Below, in pieces: positions 1 through 7,157 of a stretch of 64,000 bases of DNA (position 1 is the stretch's first letter; each line of letters begins with the position of its first letter). This stretch comes from Actinophytocola sp050699935 (GTDB taxonomy: Bacteria > Actinomycetota > Actinomycetes > Mycobacteriales > Pseudonocardiaceae). The translations under genes were made by a program, and so were the position numbers. The notes under the pieces are model-generated. The model was not told where the DNA came from. It did no database searches and saw only the letters and a program-made list of their open reading frames with translations. Location: contig NZ_JBOHGB010000010.1 of the NCBI RefSeq assembly GCF_050699935.1, positions 24,825 through 88,824 of the forward strand, in the 5' to 3' direction.

Positions 1-1493
1 CGCGGCATCACGGGCGCGGCGCAGTGGGCGAGCATCCTGGCGGCCGCCAGCTCGTGGGCGATCGCCGTGCCACCGGTCTCCTCGCGGAACCGGGTGGCGT
101 CCTCGACGATGCCAGCCAGCTCCCTAGTCGCCCGATTCAGCGAGAAGTCGTCGCGGCCGAGGCAAGCGGTGAGCGCGGCCAACCGCTCGGCGATCCGGTC
201 GCGGAACGCGGTCTGCACCGGCGTGGGCGGCCCCACCCGCGGTGCCTGGCCGCCGCAGGTGTCACGTACCCGCACGCCGAGGTCGGCGAACCAGAGCTGC
301 CAGGTGCCGAGCAGCACGTCCTTCACGACGTCGGCGAAGGCGTCGTGCCGGAAGCTCGTCCGCCGGCCTTCGGGACGGGTGTGGGAGAGGAAGAAGCGGA
401 CGGCGTCGACGTTGTGCGCGCCGACGAAGTCCTTGGCCCACACGACATGTCGGCGGCTGGTGGAGAACTTGGCGTCCTCGAGCAGGTAGAACTCGTTGAC
501 GTGGTAGTCGATGTCGCAATCCCAGTCGGGGTAGGCGAGCCGGTACAACACCGGGTAGAGCACGGAGTGGTAGAAGCTGTTGTCGTAGCCGAAGAAGTGC
601 ACGATCTTCCAGTCCGGCCGGGGCGCGCCGGCGGCCCAGTCCCGGCCGAGGCGCCGGCCCAGTGACTCGATGCCGTGCAGGAAGCCCCAGGCCATCTCCG
701 GCCACACCCAGATCACCTGCTCGTCGCCGAGCCCCTCGGCCGGGGCCACGCCCCAGGCCGACGGGTGGCTGACCGCGACGTCGAGCCGGTCGCGCCGGAA
801 CAGCCGCTCGGCCAGGTCCCGCAGCCGGTCGGGCACCCGCCCGCGGTCGTGGTGGGCGGCCAGCGCGTCGCGGAACTCGTGCAGCGGCAGGGAATAGCGG
901 GTCACCATGCCCCGGCGTGGCGGCGCGTCGGACCGTCCGGACCGCGGGTCGCCGAGGTCGGCGCAGGAGTTGGGCTCGCCGCACTCCTCGCAGATGCTGC
1001 CACCGGTCGGCTCGTGGCAGGTGGGGCACCGCCCGCTCACGTCGACCTCGTACAGGTACGCCCCGGTCTCGCCGTCGAACAGGGCCGCGTCCTCGCGGGG
1101 CGCCACCGAGCCGGACTCGACGAGTCGGCTGAAGTACGCCCGCAGCCCGTCGGCGTACCCGGGGTCGGTGCTGGTCACCGTGTACTGGTCGACCTCGATG
1201 TCCATCAGCCGCAGCGTCTCGGCGATCTCGGCGCCGTAGTGCGCGGCGGTCCGCTCCGGCGTGCTGCCCTCGCGTCGGGCGCACTCGACGACGTAGCTCT
1301 GGTAGTCGTCGCTGCCGGTCAGGTGCCACGCGGTGACGCCGTTCATGCGTTGGAAGCGCACGAACGCGTCGGCCCCGAGGTACGGGCCGGACACGTGACC
1401 GAGGTGTAGGTCGCCGTTGGGTGTCGGCGGGGTGGAGAACACGAGGACGGGCCGGGTACCAAAGGGGTTGCCGGTGGTCACCTTTACCTCCAT
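1..1493 (-). CDS. Methionyl-tRNA synthetase-like amino acid ligase of a hydrazine-forming cassette (partial, runs off the left edge)
   Basis: This is a class I aminoacyl-tRNA synthetase fold of the MetRS type. It starts at an ATG seven bases after the stop of the upstream oxidase, and about 497 codons lie in the window. A HIGH-type motif (HLGH, residues 30-33) follows an STPPTPNGDL stretch. A four-cysteine zinc knuckle (CPTC near 153, CEEC near 168) is present, and a KMSKS-type element (KFSTSR, about 340) follows. In known hydrazine synthetases such a domain adenylates an amino acid and esterifies it onto the hydroxylamine oxygen of an N-hydroxylated lysine, with no tRNA involved. That role is inferred here from the operon: N-hydroxylase, cupin and amine oxidase lie directly upstream and are translationally coupled. 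A housekeeping MetRS is the alternative but would not normally sit in such an operon. The C-terminus lies outside the window. Confidence 0.85.
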   Translation of the reverse strand, partial: MEVKVTTGNPFGTRPVLVFSTPPTPNGDLHLGHVSGPYLGADAFVRFQRMNGVTAWHLTGSDDYQSYVVECARREGSTPERTAAHYGAEIAETLRLMDIEVDQYTVTSTDPGYADGLRAYFSRLVESGSVAPREDAALFDGETGAYLYEVDVSGRCPTCHEPTGGSICEECGEPNSCADLGDPRSGRSDAPPRRGMVTRYSLPLHEFRDALAAHHDRGRVPDRLRDLAERLFRRDRLDVAVSHPSAWGVAPAEGLGDEQVIWVWPEMAWGFLHGIESLGRRLGRDWAAGAPRPDWKIVHFFGYDNSFYHSVLYPVLYRLAYPDWDCDIDYHVNEFYLLEDAKFSTSRRHVVWAKDFVGAHNVDAVRFFLSHTRPEGRRTSFRHDAFADVVKDVLLGTWQLWFADLGVRVRDTCGGQAPRVGPPTPVQTAFRDRIAERLAALTACLGRDDFSLNRATRELAGIVEDATRFREETGGTAIAHELAAARMLAHCAAPVMP

Positions 1494-1500
1494 GGGCGGC

Positions 1501-2598
1501 TCAGCGCCGACCCGCGGCCGGCGCGGTGTCGGATGATCGGTTGGACGGGGTGGGGTCGCCGGCCGTGCGCAGTGCCGCGGCGGCCAGTGCGGGCGCGAGC
1601 CGGACCCCGGAACCGGAGCCACCACGGATCGACACCAGGCCGGGGTGGTCCGGGTGCGCGGTGACGACCGGCAGGCGGTCCGGGGCGTACCCGTCGCAGA
1701 AGGCCCGGCCTGCGGTGACCGCCTCGGCCGCGGCGGGACTACGGCGCCGCACCGCGTCCGTCCCGCACCGCAGGTCGTCCTCGCTCGCCCGGCCGTCCAT
1801 CGACGCCGGGTCGAGGTCCCAGATGTCGCGGTAGAAGCTCACCAGCGTCGGGCCGGTGGCCGACGGCAGGAAGAACAGGTCGTCGTCGAGGAAGTACACC
1901 AGCGGGTCGCCGGGCTCGGTGGGCAGGTCGGCGTGCAGCGCGGCGACCCTCTTCGTGCGCACCGCAGGTCCGTCGGATCGCGGCCCGGGCACCGGCCAGG
2001 CGCCCGTGGCGACGATCGCCCGCCCGGCGGACCACGTCGCGCGGTCGCCGACCAGCCGGTAGCCGCCCGCCTCCGGATGGATCCCGGTGACGTTCTGTCC
2101 TGAGTGGACGGTCACGCCCTCGGACACCAACCACTCCGCGAGCCCGCGCGCGTCGACCGCGAACCCGTACCCATCGTGGGTCAGCAGCTCCTCGTCCGCG
2201 CCGAGCCGGACGCCGGGAAGCATCCGCTCGACCCGACCGCGCTCGTCCTCGGTGACCACGCGCAGCTCGGCGTCGACGACCCGGCCGTGGAACGCGTCGC
2301 GGCCGGCACGGCCGACGACGTAGATCATCCGCATCGGCCGGAGGAACCGCCCGGCCGTGGTGTCCCGCAACCGCGCGAACGCGGTGGCGGCATCACGGAC
2401 CAGCCGCCTGTGCGGCGCCGTGGCCGCGAGCGGGAAGCTGACGCCGGCCGACCACGCGGTGGCGCCCGCGCCGATCGTGGACCGCTCCAGGAGCACGACG
2501 CGTCGGTCGGGCCGCGCGTGGGCCGCCTGGTGGGCCACGAAGCAGCCGATGATGCCGCCGCCGATGATCGCCAGGTCCGCGGATAAGTCGGTGGTCAC
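1501..2598 (-). CDS. FAD-dependent amine oxidase (DAO / glycine-sarcosine oxidase type)
   Basis: A 365-residue flavoprotein oxidase. The N-terminal dinucleotide-binding motif GGGIIG (residues 13-18) is followed by a RSTIGAGATAWSAG segment typical of the DAO superfamily. The C-terminus has the glycine-rich SIRGGSGSGVRLAP element that closes the FAD site. The start is a GTG whose bases overlap the stop of the upstream cupin gene (GTGA), which indicates translational coupling; the longer upstream extension is out-of-frame cupin sequence. In s56-p1-type hydrazine pathways an oxidase of this family cleaves the lysine-glycine hydrazine intermediate to release a small hydrazino acid. I infer the same role here from the neighbours. 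The substrate cannot be read from the sequence. Confidence 0.85.
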   Translation of the reverse strand: MTTDLSADLAIIGGGIIGCFVAHQAAHARPDRRVVLLERSTIGAGATAWSAGVSFPLAATAPHRRLVRDAATAFARLRDTTAGRFLRPMRMIYVVGRAGRDAFHGRVVDAELRVVTEDERGRVERMLPGVRLGADEELLTHDGYGFAVDARGLAEWLVSEGVTVHSGQNVTGIHPEAGGYRLVGDRATWSAGRAIVATGAWPVPGPRSDGPAVRTKRVAALHADLPTEPGDPLVYFLDDDLFFLPSATGPTLVSFYRDIWDLDPASMDGRASEDDLRCGTDAVRRRSPAAAEAVTAGRAFCDGYAPDRLPVVTAHPDHPGLVSIRGGSGSGVRLAPALAAAALRTAGDPTPSNRSSDTAPAAGRR

Positions 2599-2930
2599 GA
2601 GGACGGCCCTCGCCACCACACGGAGAACAGGCGCAGCTGGTCGGTGCCGGTGTTCGTGACCCGGTGCGGCACCCGACTGGCGAAGTACACCATCGCGCCG
2701 GGCGCGACGTCCATCGTCGTGTCGCCGGAGACGACCCTGCCGGTACCGCTGCGCACCATCCACAGCTCGACCACGTCGTGCACGTCCAGCTCGGTGGTCG
2801 CCCCGGGCGGGACCTCGAACCGGGCCGCGGTGAACGGCCAGTGCTCGGCGGCCGGAGCGGCCTCCTCCATGACCATGCCGGAGTCGTACCGCTCGGCGGC
2901 CTGGTACTCGATGCGTGCGGGCTGAGTCAT
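2595..2930 (-). CDS. Stand-alone small cupin, probable metal-dependent N-N bond-forming partner
   Basis: A 111-residue single-domain cupin. The metal-site pattern is visible as H51-x3-E55 in HDVVELW and H89 in VPHRV, with the barrel turns GTGRVV and PGAMVYF. Its ATG overlaps the stop of the N-hydroxylase (ATGA) and its own stop overlaps the start of the oxidase. In the characterised hydrazine synthetases a cupin domain like this is fused to the N-terminus of the MetRS-like domain and rearranges the O-aminoacyl-hydroxylamine ester into the hydrazine. Here it is a separate gene two positions upstream of the ligase. The catalytic role is inferred from fold, size and context; a sensory cupin is possible but less likely in this overlap chain. 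Confidence 0.82.
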   Translation of the reverse strand: MTQPARIEYQAAERYDSGMVMEEAAPAAEHWPFTAARFEVPPGATTELDVHDVVELWMVRSGTGRVVSGDTTMDVAPGAMVYFASRVPHRVTNTGTDQLRLFSVWWRGPSS

Positions 2931-4288
2931 GGCAGGGTCACACCTACTCTGTCCGAGGTGATCGTTGCGTCCGCCGGCTGGTCGGACTGTTTGGTGCCGT
3001 CCCACGAGATCGTCGACCGCGTGTCCTCGGTCCGGTAGACGGGCCGGCCGCAGATCGAGTTGATGATCCGGGCGCTGCGCCACGCCGCGAGGCTGAGGTT
3101 CGGGTCGGCGATCCCGTGCGTGCTCTCGGCGGAGTTCTGGACGTAGAGCCCCAGATGCTCGGGCCCGTCCCAGTCGAGCCGGTAGTCGCGGCGCACCCGG
3201 AGTGTGCCGTCGGCGCCCAGGATCCGCTCGCGCAGTGGCTCGAGGTACCGGGGGAACTCGCTGTGGTAGCCGGTCGCGAAGATCACCACGTCGGCGCCGC
3301 AGGTCTCGATCTTCCCGGTGTCGTCGTCACGAATGATCGCCATGAGCCGGCCGTTGCCCGTGTCGCCGTCGGCGAGCAGGTCGGTGACCCGACGGCTCAC
3401 CAGCAGCCGGCGGGAGAGCCGGCTTCGACCCAGCGCGTCCAACTCGTACAGCCGGCGGTAGATCTCGCGGAGCAGCGACTCGGAGACCCCGTCGCTCGCC
3501 ATCCGCTGCCGGTCCAGCAGCATCCGGCGGCGTTCGGGGGACAGGCTGTAGAAGTGGTCGACATAGGCCGGGTGGAACCACTCGTTGCTGAACGGCGAGT
3601 CGTCCATCGGCAGGAACCCCACCCGGCTGGAGACCCAGGTCAGCGACTGCGGCACGCCGACCTCGCCGCCCAGCAGGTGGTTCACCACCTCCGCGCCGCT
3701 CTGGCCGGCGCCGACCACCATGACGTCCCGCCCGGCGACCGCCGGTCGCACGATCCGGAACTCGGAGCTGTGCAGCACGGTGTCGCCGCGCAACTTGGCC
3801 GCGAAGTCGGGCAGCGACGGGGTCCGCCCGGAGCCGATGACCAGGTTCCTGGCTGTCACGGGCTCCCGGCCGGTGCAGGTGATCTCCAGGACATCACCCC
3901 GCAGGTCCACCCGCTCCACCTCGTGGTCCCAGCTGACGCCGCTGATCCGGTCGGCCGCCCACTGGTAGTACCGCTCGAACTCCTGGCGCGAGCACCGGTC
4001 GGTGTGCGCGATCAGGAAGCGGTGCAGCAGCCCCTCGGTCGCGAGGTAGTTGAGAAACGAGAACCTGTTGCAGGGGTCGACGAGCGTGACCAGGTCCTTG
4101 AGGTAGGAGACCTGCAGCTCGGCACCGGGCACCATGATCCCGCAGTGCCACTGGAACGACCGCCGTGCCTCGAGGAAACGAGCCCGGACGTCGGCCAACG
4201 GTTCGAGTAGGGCGGCGAGGCTCAGGTTGCACGGGCCCAACCCCGCCCCCGCCACGTCTAACTCGACTTCGGATCCGCCGTCAGGCAC
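2927..4288 (-). CDS. L-lysine/L-ornithine N-monooxygenase (SidA/IucD/PvdA family)
   Basis: A flavin- and NADPH-dependent N-hydroxylase that oxidises the side-chain amine of lysine or ornithine. Starting from a GTG preceded by AAGGGGG, the protein is 453 residues, normal for the family. Visible landmarks are the FAD motif GAGLGPCN (14-21), the family element DSPFSNEWF (about 231), the NADPH motif VVGAGQSGAE (about 190) and the ATGYHSEFP element (about 342). It is first of four coupled genes (ATGA overlap with the cupin). In hydrazine pathways the enzyme supplies N6-hydroxylysine as substrate of the cupin/MetRS pair; in siderophore pathways it would supply a hydroxamate precursor. No siderophore synthetase is nearby, so the hydrazine role is preferred. 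The longer upstream open frame overlaps narI debris and is not part of this gene. Confidence 0.9.
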   Translation of the reverse strand: MPDGGSEVELDVAGAGLGPCNLSLAALLEPLADVRARFLEARRSFQWHCGIMVPGAELQVSYLKDLVTLVDPCNRFSFLNYLATEGLLHRFLIAHTDRCSRQEFERYYQWAADRISGVSWDHEVERVDLRGDVLEITCTGREPVTARNLVIGSGRTPSLPDFAAKLRGDTVLHSSEFRIVRPAVAGRDVMVVGAGQSGAEVVNHLLGGEVGVPQSLTWVSSRVGFLPMDDSPFSNEWFHPAYVDHFYSLSPERRRMLLDRQRMASDGVSESLLREIYRRLYELDALGRSRLSRRLLVSRRVTDLLADGDTGNGRLMAIIRDDDTGKIETCGADVVIFATGYHSEFPRYLEPLRERILGADGTLRVRRDYRLDWDGPEHLGLYVQNSAESTHGIADPNLSLAAWRSARIINSICGRPVYRTEDTRSTISWDGTKQSDQPADATITSDRVGVTLP

Positions 4289-4391
4289 GTCCTTCGCCCC
4301 CTTGCAGTCGAGGTGACGACAAGTTCCAGACCTAAACGGACAAGGCCAGCGCCTGTCAAGACAATCGCCGAGAGAAGGCGCGTAGGTCGTA

Positions 4392-4425
4392 CTGTCCACT
4401 GTGTCTGCCTGTCCACTGTGTCTGC
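4392..4425. repeat. Perfect 17-bp tandem repeat upstream of the N-hydroxylase
   Basis: Two identical abutting copies of CTGTCCACTGTGTCTGC (4392-4408 and 4409-4425) lie about 105 to 140 bases upstream of the N-hydroxylase start, between it and the narI remnant. The placement suits a regulator binding site for the hydrazine cassette. It could equally be a duplication scar from the rearrangement that destroyed narI. Confidence 0.7.
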
Positions 4426-5081
4426 TTGCTCGACGAGGACGAATCAATCCGGTGAGGTGGGCCGAGGGGCATGGAGAAGACGTGCACCAGCCGGCTGAAC
4501 GGCCAGAACACAACAGTGCCCAGGCGGCGAGGGCATGGAGCTGGAAGCCGAGTGGGGCGGCGGCCATCAGGTCGGGTTCGGGCTGGAAGTAAGATCGAGC
4601 GGAACCAGGGCGAGACGGACTCGCGGTAGTCGTGCGGGTCGCCGGTGAGGTTGCCCAGAACGGTGGTGCCGAGGCCGAGCACGATCGTGCCGACCAGCAG
4701 CACGTACATGACCTTGTCGTTGCGCGTGGTCGCGGAGAACACCGGCCCCACCGTGCGGCGGCGGTAGACCAGGATCGCCGCACCGGCCAGGATGCAGAAC
4801 CCGGCGACGGCGCCCAGCCCGACGGCCACGACGTGGTAGGCGGTCTCACCGATCCCGACGGCCTCCGTCCAGGACTTCGGCAGGAGCACCCCGCCGACGT
4901 GGCCGATGGCGACCAGCAGGATGCCGACGTGGAACAGCGGGCTGCCCAGCCGCAACAGCCGGCTCTCGTACAGCTGCGAGGAGCGGGTGGTCCAGCCGAA
5001 CTTGTCGTACCGGTAGCGCCACACGTGGCCGACGACGAACACCGCGCTTCGCCACGCGGCCACCTTCGTGCGGGCGGGCAA
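4426..5081 (-). pseudogene. narI: Respiratory nitrate reductase gamma subunit remnant
   Basis: A decayed haem-b membrane subunit of nitrate reductase. The segment from AVFVVGHVWRYRYDKFGW through LYESRLLRLGSPLFHVGI and LPKSWTEAVG is unmistakable NarI. The first transmembrane helix is missing or replaced. After SPWFRSI the reading frame shifts: the expected YFQPEPDLM and FQLHAL segment is in the neighbouring minus-strand frame, then FWPFSRLVHVFS returns in the original frame. The C-terminal end is replaced by unrelated codons. No narG, narH or narJ is present. It sits directly upstream of the hydrazine cassette on the same strand, as if the cassette boundary cut the old nar operon. Two compensating sequencing errors cannot be excluded, but they would not explain the missing ends. 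Confidence 0.8.
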
Positions 5082-5263
5082 CCCAGGTGTGGCGGCCGAC
5101 CACCTGCGGAGTAGGGCCCTTCGCCCCGCTGGTTCGGGGCCCTACGACCCGCTCGCCGTCACCGCCGGCGGGTGGTGTCATTCGGTTGGCGCGCAACGGG
5201 TTGCGGCTCGCGCGAGCCCGGGGCGAGGCGAGCCATGGGGTGCACGCCGGCTGACGTGTGTGA

Positions 5264-5746
5264 TCAACCGTCCCTCGATGGTCGGAACGCGATCGCGTGC
5301 ACCGACGCGGCGACGTCCGGCCAGTGCGGGTCGGCGGAATCGGTGGGAAAGCCGAGCAGGGGACCGAGGCGTTTCCAGGCGTGCGGGTGGTTGCGTTGGT
5401 AGGCGAGCAAGGTCCGCTGGGTCTCGTCGGCGTCGAGGAGACGGTGGCGTGGCCGCGGCCAGCGCTGCCCGCCGACGCGCACCTCGATGGCGGGTGCGGC
5501 CAGCAGGTTGCGGTACCAGTCGGGACCGGGACCCCACGCCGCGACGACGACTATCTCTGGGGTGGCCGGGTCGAATCGAACCGTCTCGACGACCACCTCG
5601 CGCCGGGCGCCCGTGCGCCGGCCCAGATGTGCGATGTAGGTCAGCCGCCGGCCCGCGAGCCGGCCCAACCTCATCCGGTACAGCCAGATGGGCGCGCGCA
5701 GCAGGGCGCGCAGCAGTCCGGTCGGCTTGCGGTCGGTGATGGCCAT
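5264..5746 (-). CDS. Nitroreductase/quinone reductase family protein (DUF385, deazaflavin F420-type)
   Basis: A small split-barrel protein of about 160 residues from the family that includes mycobacterial Ddn and other F420H2-dependent reductases. Typical elements are RLTYIAHLGRRTGARREVVVE, an IVVVAAWGPGPDWYRNLLAAP segment with the conserved WYRN motif, and the C-terminal region with VFAFRP-like spacing. The ATG at 5746 is chosen because GAGGAGG lies five bases upstream. An ATG at 5770 overlapping the TetR stop is also possible. It is co-directional with and probably co-transcribed after the TetR gene, so the regulator likely controls it. The substrate is unknown. Confidence 0.82.
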   Translation of the reverse strand: MAITDRKPTGLLRALLRAPIWLYRMRLGRLAGRRLTYIAHLGRRTGARREVVVETVRFDPATPEIVVVAAWGPGPDWYRNLLAAPAIEVRVGGQRWPRPRHRLLDADETQRTLLAYQRNHPHAWKRLGPLLGFPTDSADPHWPDVAASVHAIAFRPSRDG

Positions 5747-5766
5747 CGTGCCTCCTCGGTACGTCG

Positions 5767-6342
5767 TCATCCCGCGGCGGAGTCGTCGCGGACGAGCCGG
5801 GTGAGCACGGGTGTCACGGCGTCGGCGGTGATGCCCGCGTCGAGCGCCCGGTGCAGGAGCAGGCCGTCGACGGCCGCGGCGAGCACGACGGCGGTGCCCT
5901 CCGGGTCCGCGACCTCCTGTGCTCGCAGCCAGGTCGTGAACTCCGCGCGGAGGTCGTCGAGAACGCTCGCGACCGCCTCACGCAGCGCCCGGTCCCGGGT
6001 CGCGGCGAGGTAGGTCTCGACGAACATCCTCGATGCCGGATCGCGGCCGGTGTACTCGTCCAACGACGCCATCAGCAGGCGCACCGCGTCCGCCGGTGTG
6101 CCCGCGGCGGCGAGCAGCGGCCGCACCGCCGCGGTGACCTCGCGCATCGTGTCGACGGCTGCCTCGGTGAGCAGAGCGTGCAGCGAGGCGAAGTGGTAGT
6201 GCACGAGGCCCGGGCCCACACCGGCCCGCTCGGCCAGGGTCCTGGTGCTGACCGCGGACCAGCCGCGCTCCCCGATCAGGGCGGCCGCCGCCTCGAGTAG
6301 GCGCGCTCGGACCTCGCGACCTCGCTCAGCAGATGTGGGCAT
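5767..6342 (-). CDS. TetR/AcrR family transcriptional regulator
   Basis: A 191-residue repressor. The N-terminal helix-turn-helix reads GWSAVSTRTLAERAGVGPGLVHYHF (residues about 25-49), and the rest is a helical ligand-binding domain. The ATG at 6342 is preceded by GAGGA at five bases; an upstream in-frame start lies in the intergenic region. The gene diverges from the alpha/beta hydrolase-monooxygenase pair and is followed by the DUF385 reductase. A perfect inverted repeat in the shared intergenic region is a likely operator, so it probably controls both directions. The ligand is unknown. Confidence 0.88.
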   Translation of the reverse strand: MPTSAERGREVRARLLEAAAALIGERGWSAVSTRTLAERAGVGPGLVHYHFASLHALLTEAAVDTMREVTAAVRPLLAAAGTPADAVRLLMASLDEYTGRDPASRMFVETYLAATRDRALREAVASVLDDLRAEFTTWLRAQEVADPEGTAVVLAAAVDGLLLHRALDAGITADAVTPVLTRLVRDDSAAG

Positions 6343-6371
6343 GTCATCCTCTGCGGTACTGTGCAATTGCC

Positions 6372-6387
6372 TTGGGCGAATGCCCAA
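6372..6387. promoter_or_regulatory. Probable TetR operator in a divergent promoter
   Basis: The sequence TTGGGC-gaat-GCCCAA is a perfect 6-bp-arm inverted repeat in the 79-base gap between the TetR gene and the divergent hydrolase start. A TAGCAT -10-like hexamer at 6388-6393 abuts it. Position and symmetry fit a TetR dimer site. The link to this regulator is inferred. Confidence 0.55.
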
Positions 6388-6421
6388 TAGCATAGCAGCG
6401 ATCGTGACGGGAGGGTGCGAC

Positions 6422-7146
6422 GTGCGGGATACGCGGATCCATCCGTTGCCGGACGGGCGTGACCTGGCCGATCTGGAGGGCGGCGATCCGGATGGATTTC
6501 CGGTGCTCTACGTCCACGGCACGCCGGGCAGCCGCCTGGAAGGAGCGTTCGCCGAAGCCGCCGCACGCGCCCAGCGATTCCGGTTGATCGCGGTGGACCG
6601 ACCGGGATTCGGGCGCTCCACGTATCAGCGCGGCCGCACGTTCGCGGACTGGCCGGCTGACGTGACCTCGCTGGCGGACGCCCTGGGGGCGGGTGGGGGA
6701 GTTCGGCGTCGCCGGGCATTCCGGCGGCGGTCCGCACTTGTTCGCGTGCGGGGTGCTGCCGCCGGAGCGGCTGCGGTTCATCGGCGCGCTCGCGCCGGTG
6801 GCGACGCCGCGGATCATGGCGGGTCTCGAGCAACTCGACCGGGCCTACGCACGGTTGGCCCGGCGCGTGCCGTGGGCGATGCGGGTGTCGTTCGCGCCGC
6901 TGGGCTGGTGTGCGAAGTACTGGCCGCGAGTGTTCTTCTCGCTCATGGCATCGGCCGTGTCCACCCCGGACCGGGAGGCGCTCGAGTCCGGCGGCGCGCA
7001 CGAGGCGCTGATCGCCTACCGCTCCTGGGAGGTACCTGCGGCGAACCATCCCGGACGTCGACGTCCAATGGATCGTGGGCTCCGGTCATTTCGCGGTGTC
7101 CACTTGGGACGAAATCCTCGCCGCCTGCGCGGCCGACACCAGATAG
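6422..7146 (+). pseudogene. Alpha/beta hydrolase, frame broken twice
   Basis: An alpha/beta-hydrolase of about 240 residues. It begins at a GTG with GGAGGG upstream. The oxyanion region VLYVHGTPGSR and the VDRPGFGRS strand are in the first frame. The nucleophile elbow GHSGGGPH is in a second frame from about 6693. The catalytic histidine segment IVGSGHFAVSTWDEI and the stop (7144-7146) lie in a third frame after about 7030. All catalytic pieces are present and collinear, so this is either a recent double-frameshift pseudogene or a gene with two base-calling errors. It lies 11 bases upstream of the flavin monooxygenase. Confidence 0.72.
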
Positions 7147-7157
7147 GGAGAACACCG

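Noticed and set aside
262..1329. Long minus-strand arginine-rich open frame
   Set aside because: It is an out-of-frame shadow; the true frame encodes the MetRS-like ligase with HLGH and KFSTSR and is open to the window edge.
4289..4849. N-terminal extension of the N-hydroxylase
   Set aside because: The extension is narI remnant sequence and debris in the same frame; a ribosome site and normal family length support the GTG at 4288.
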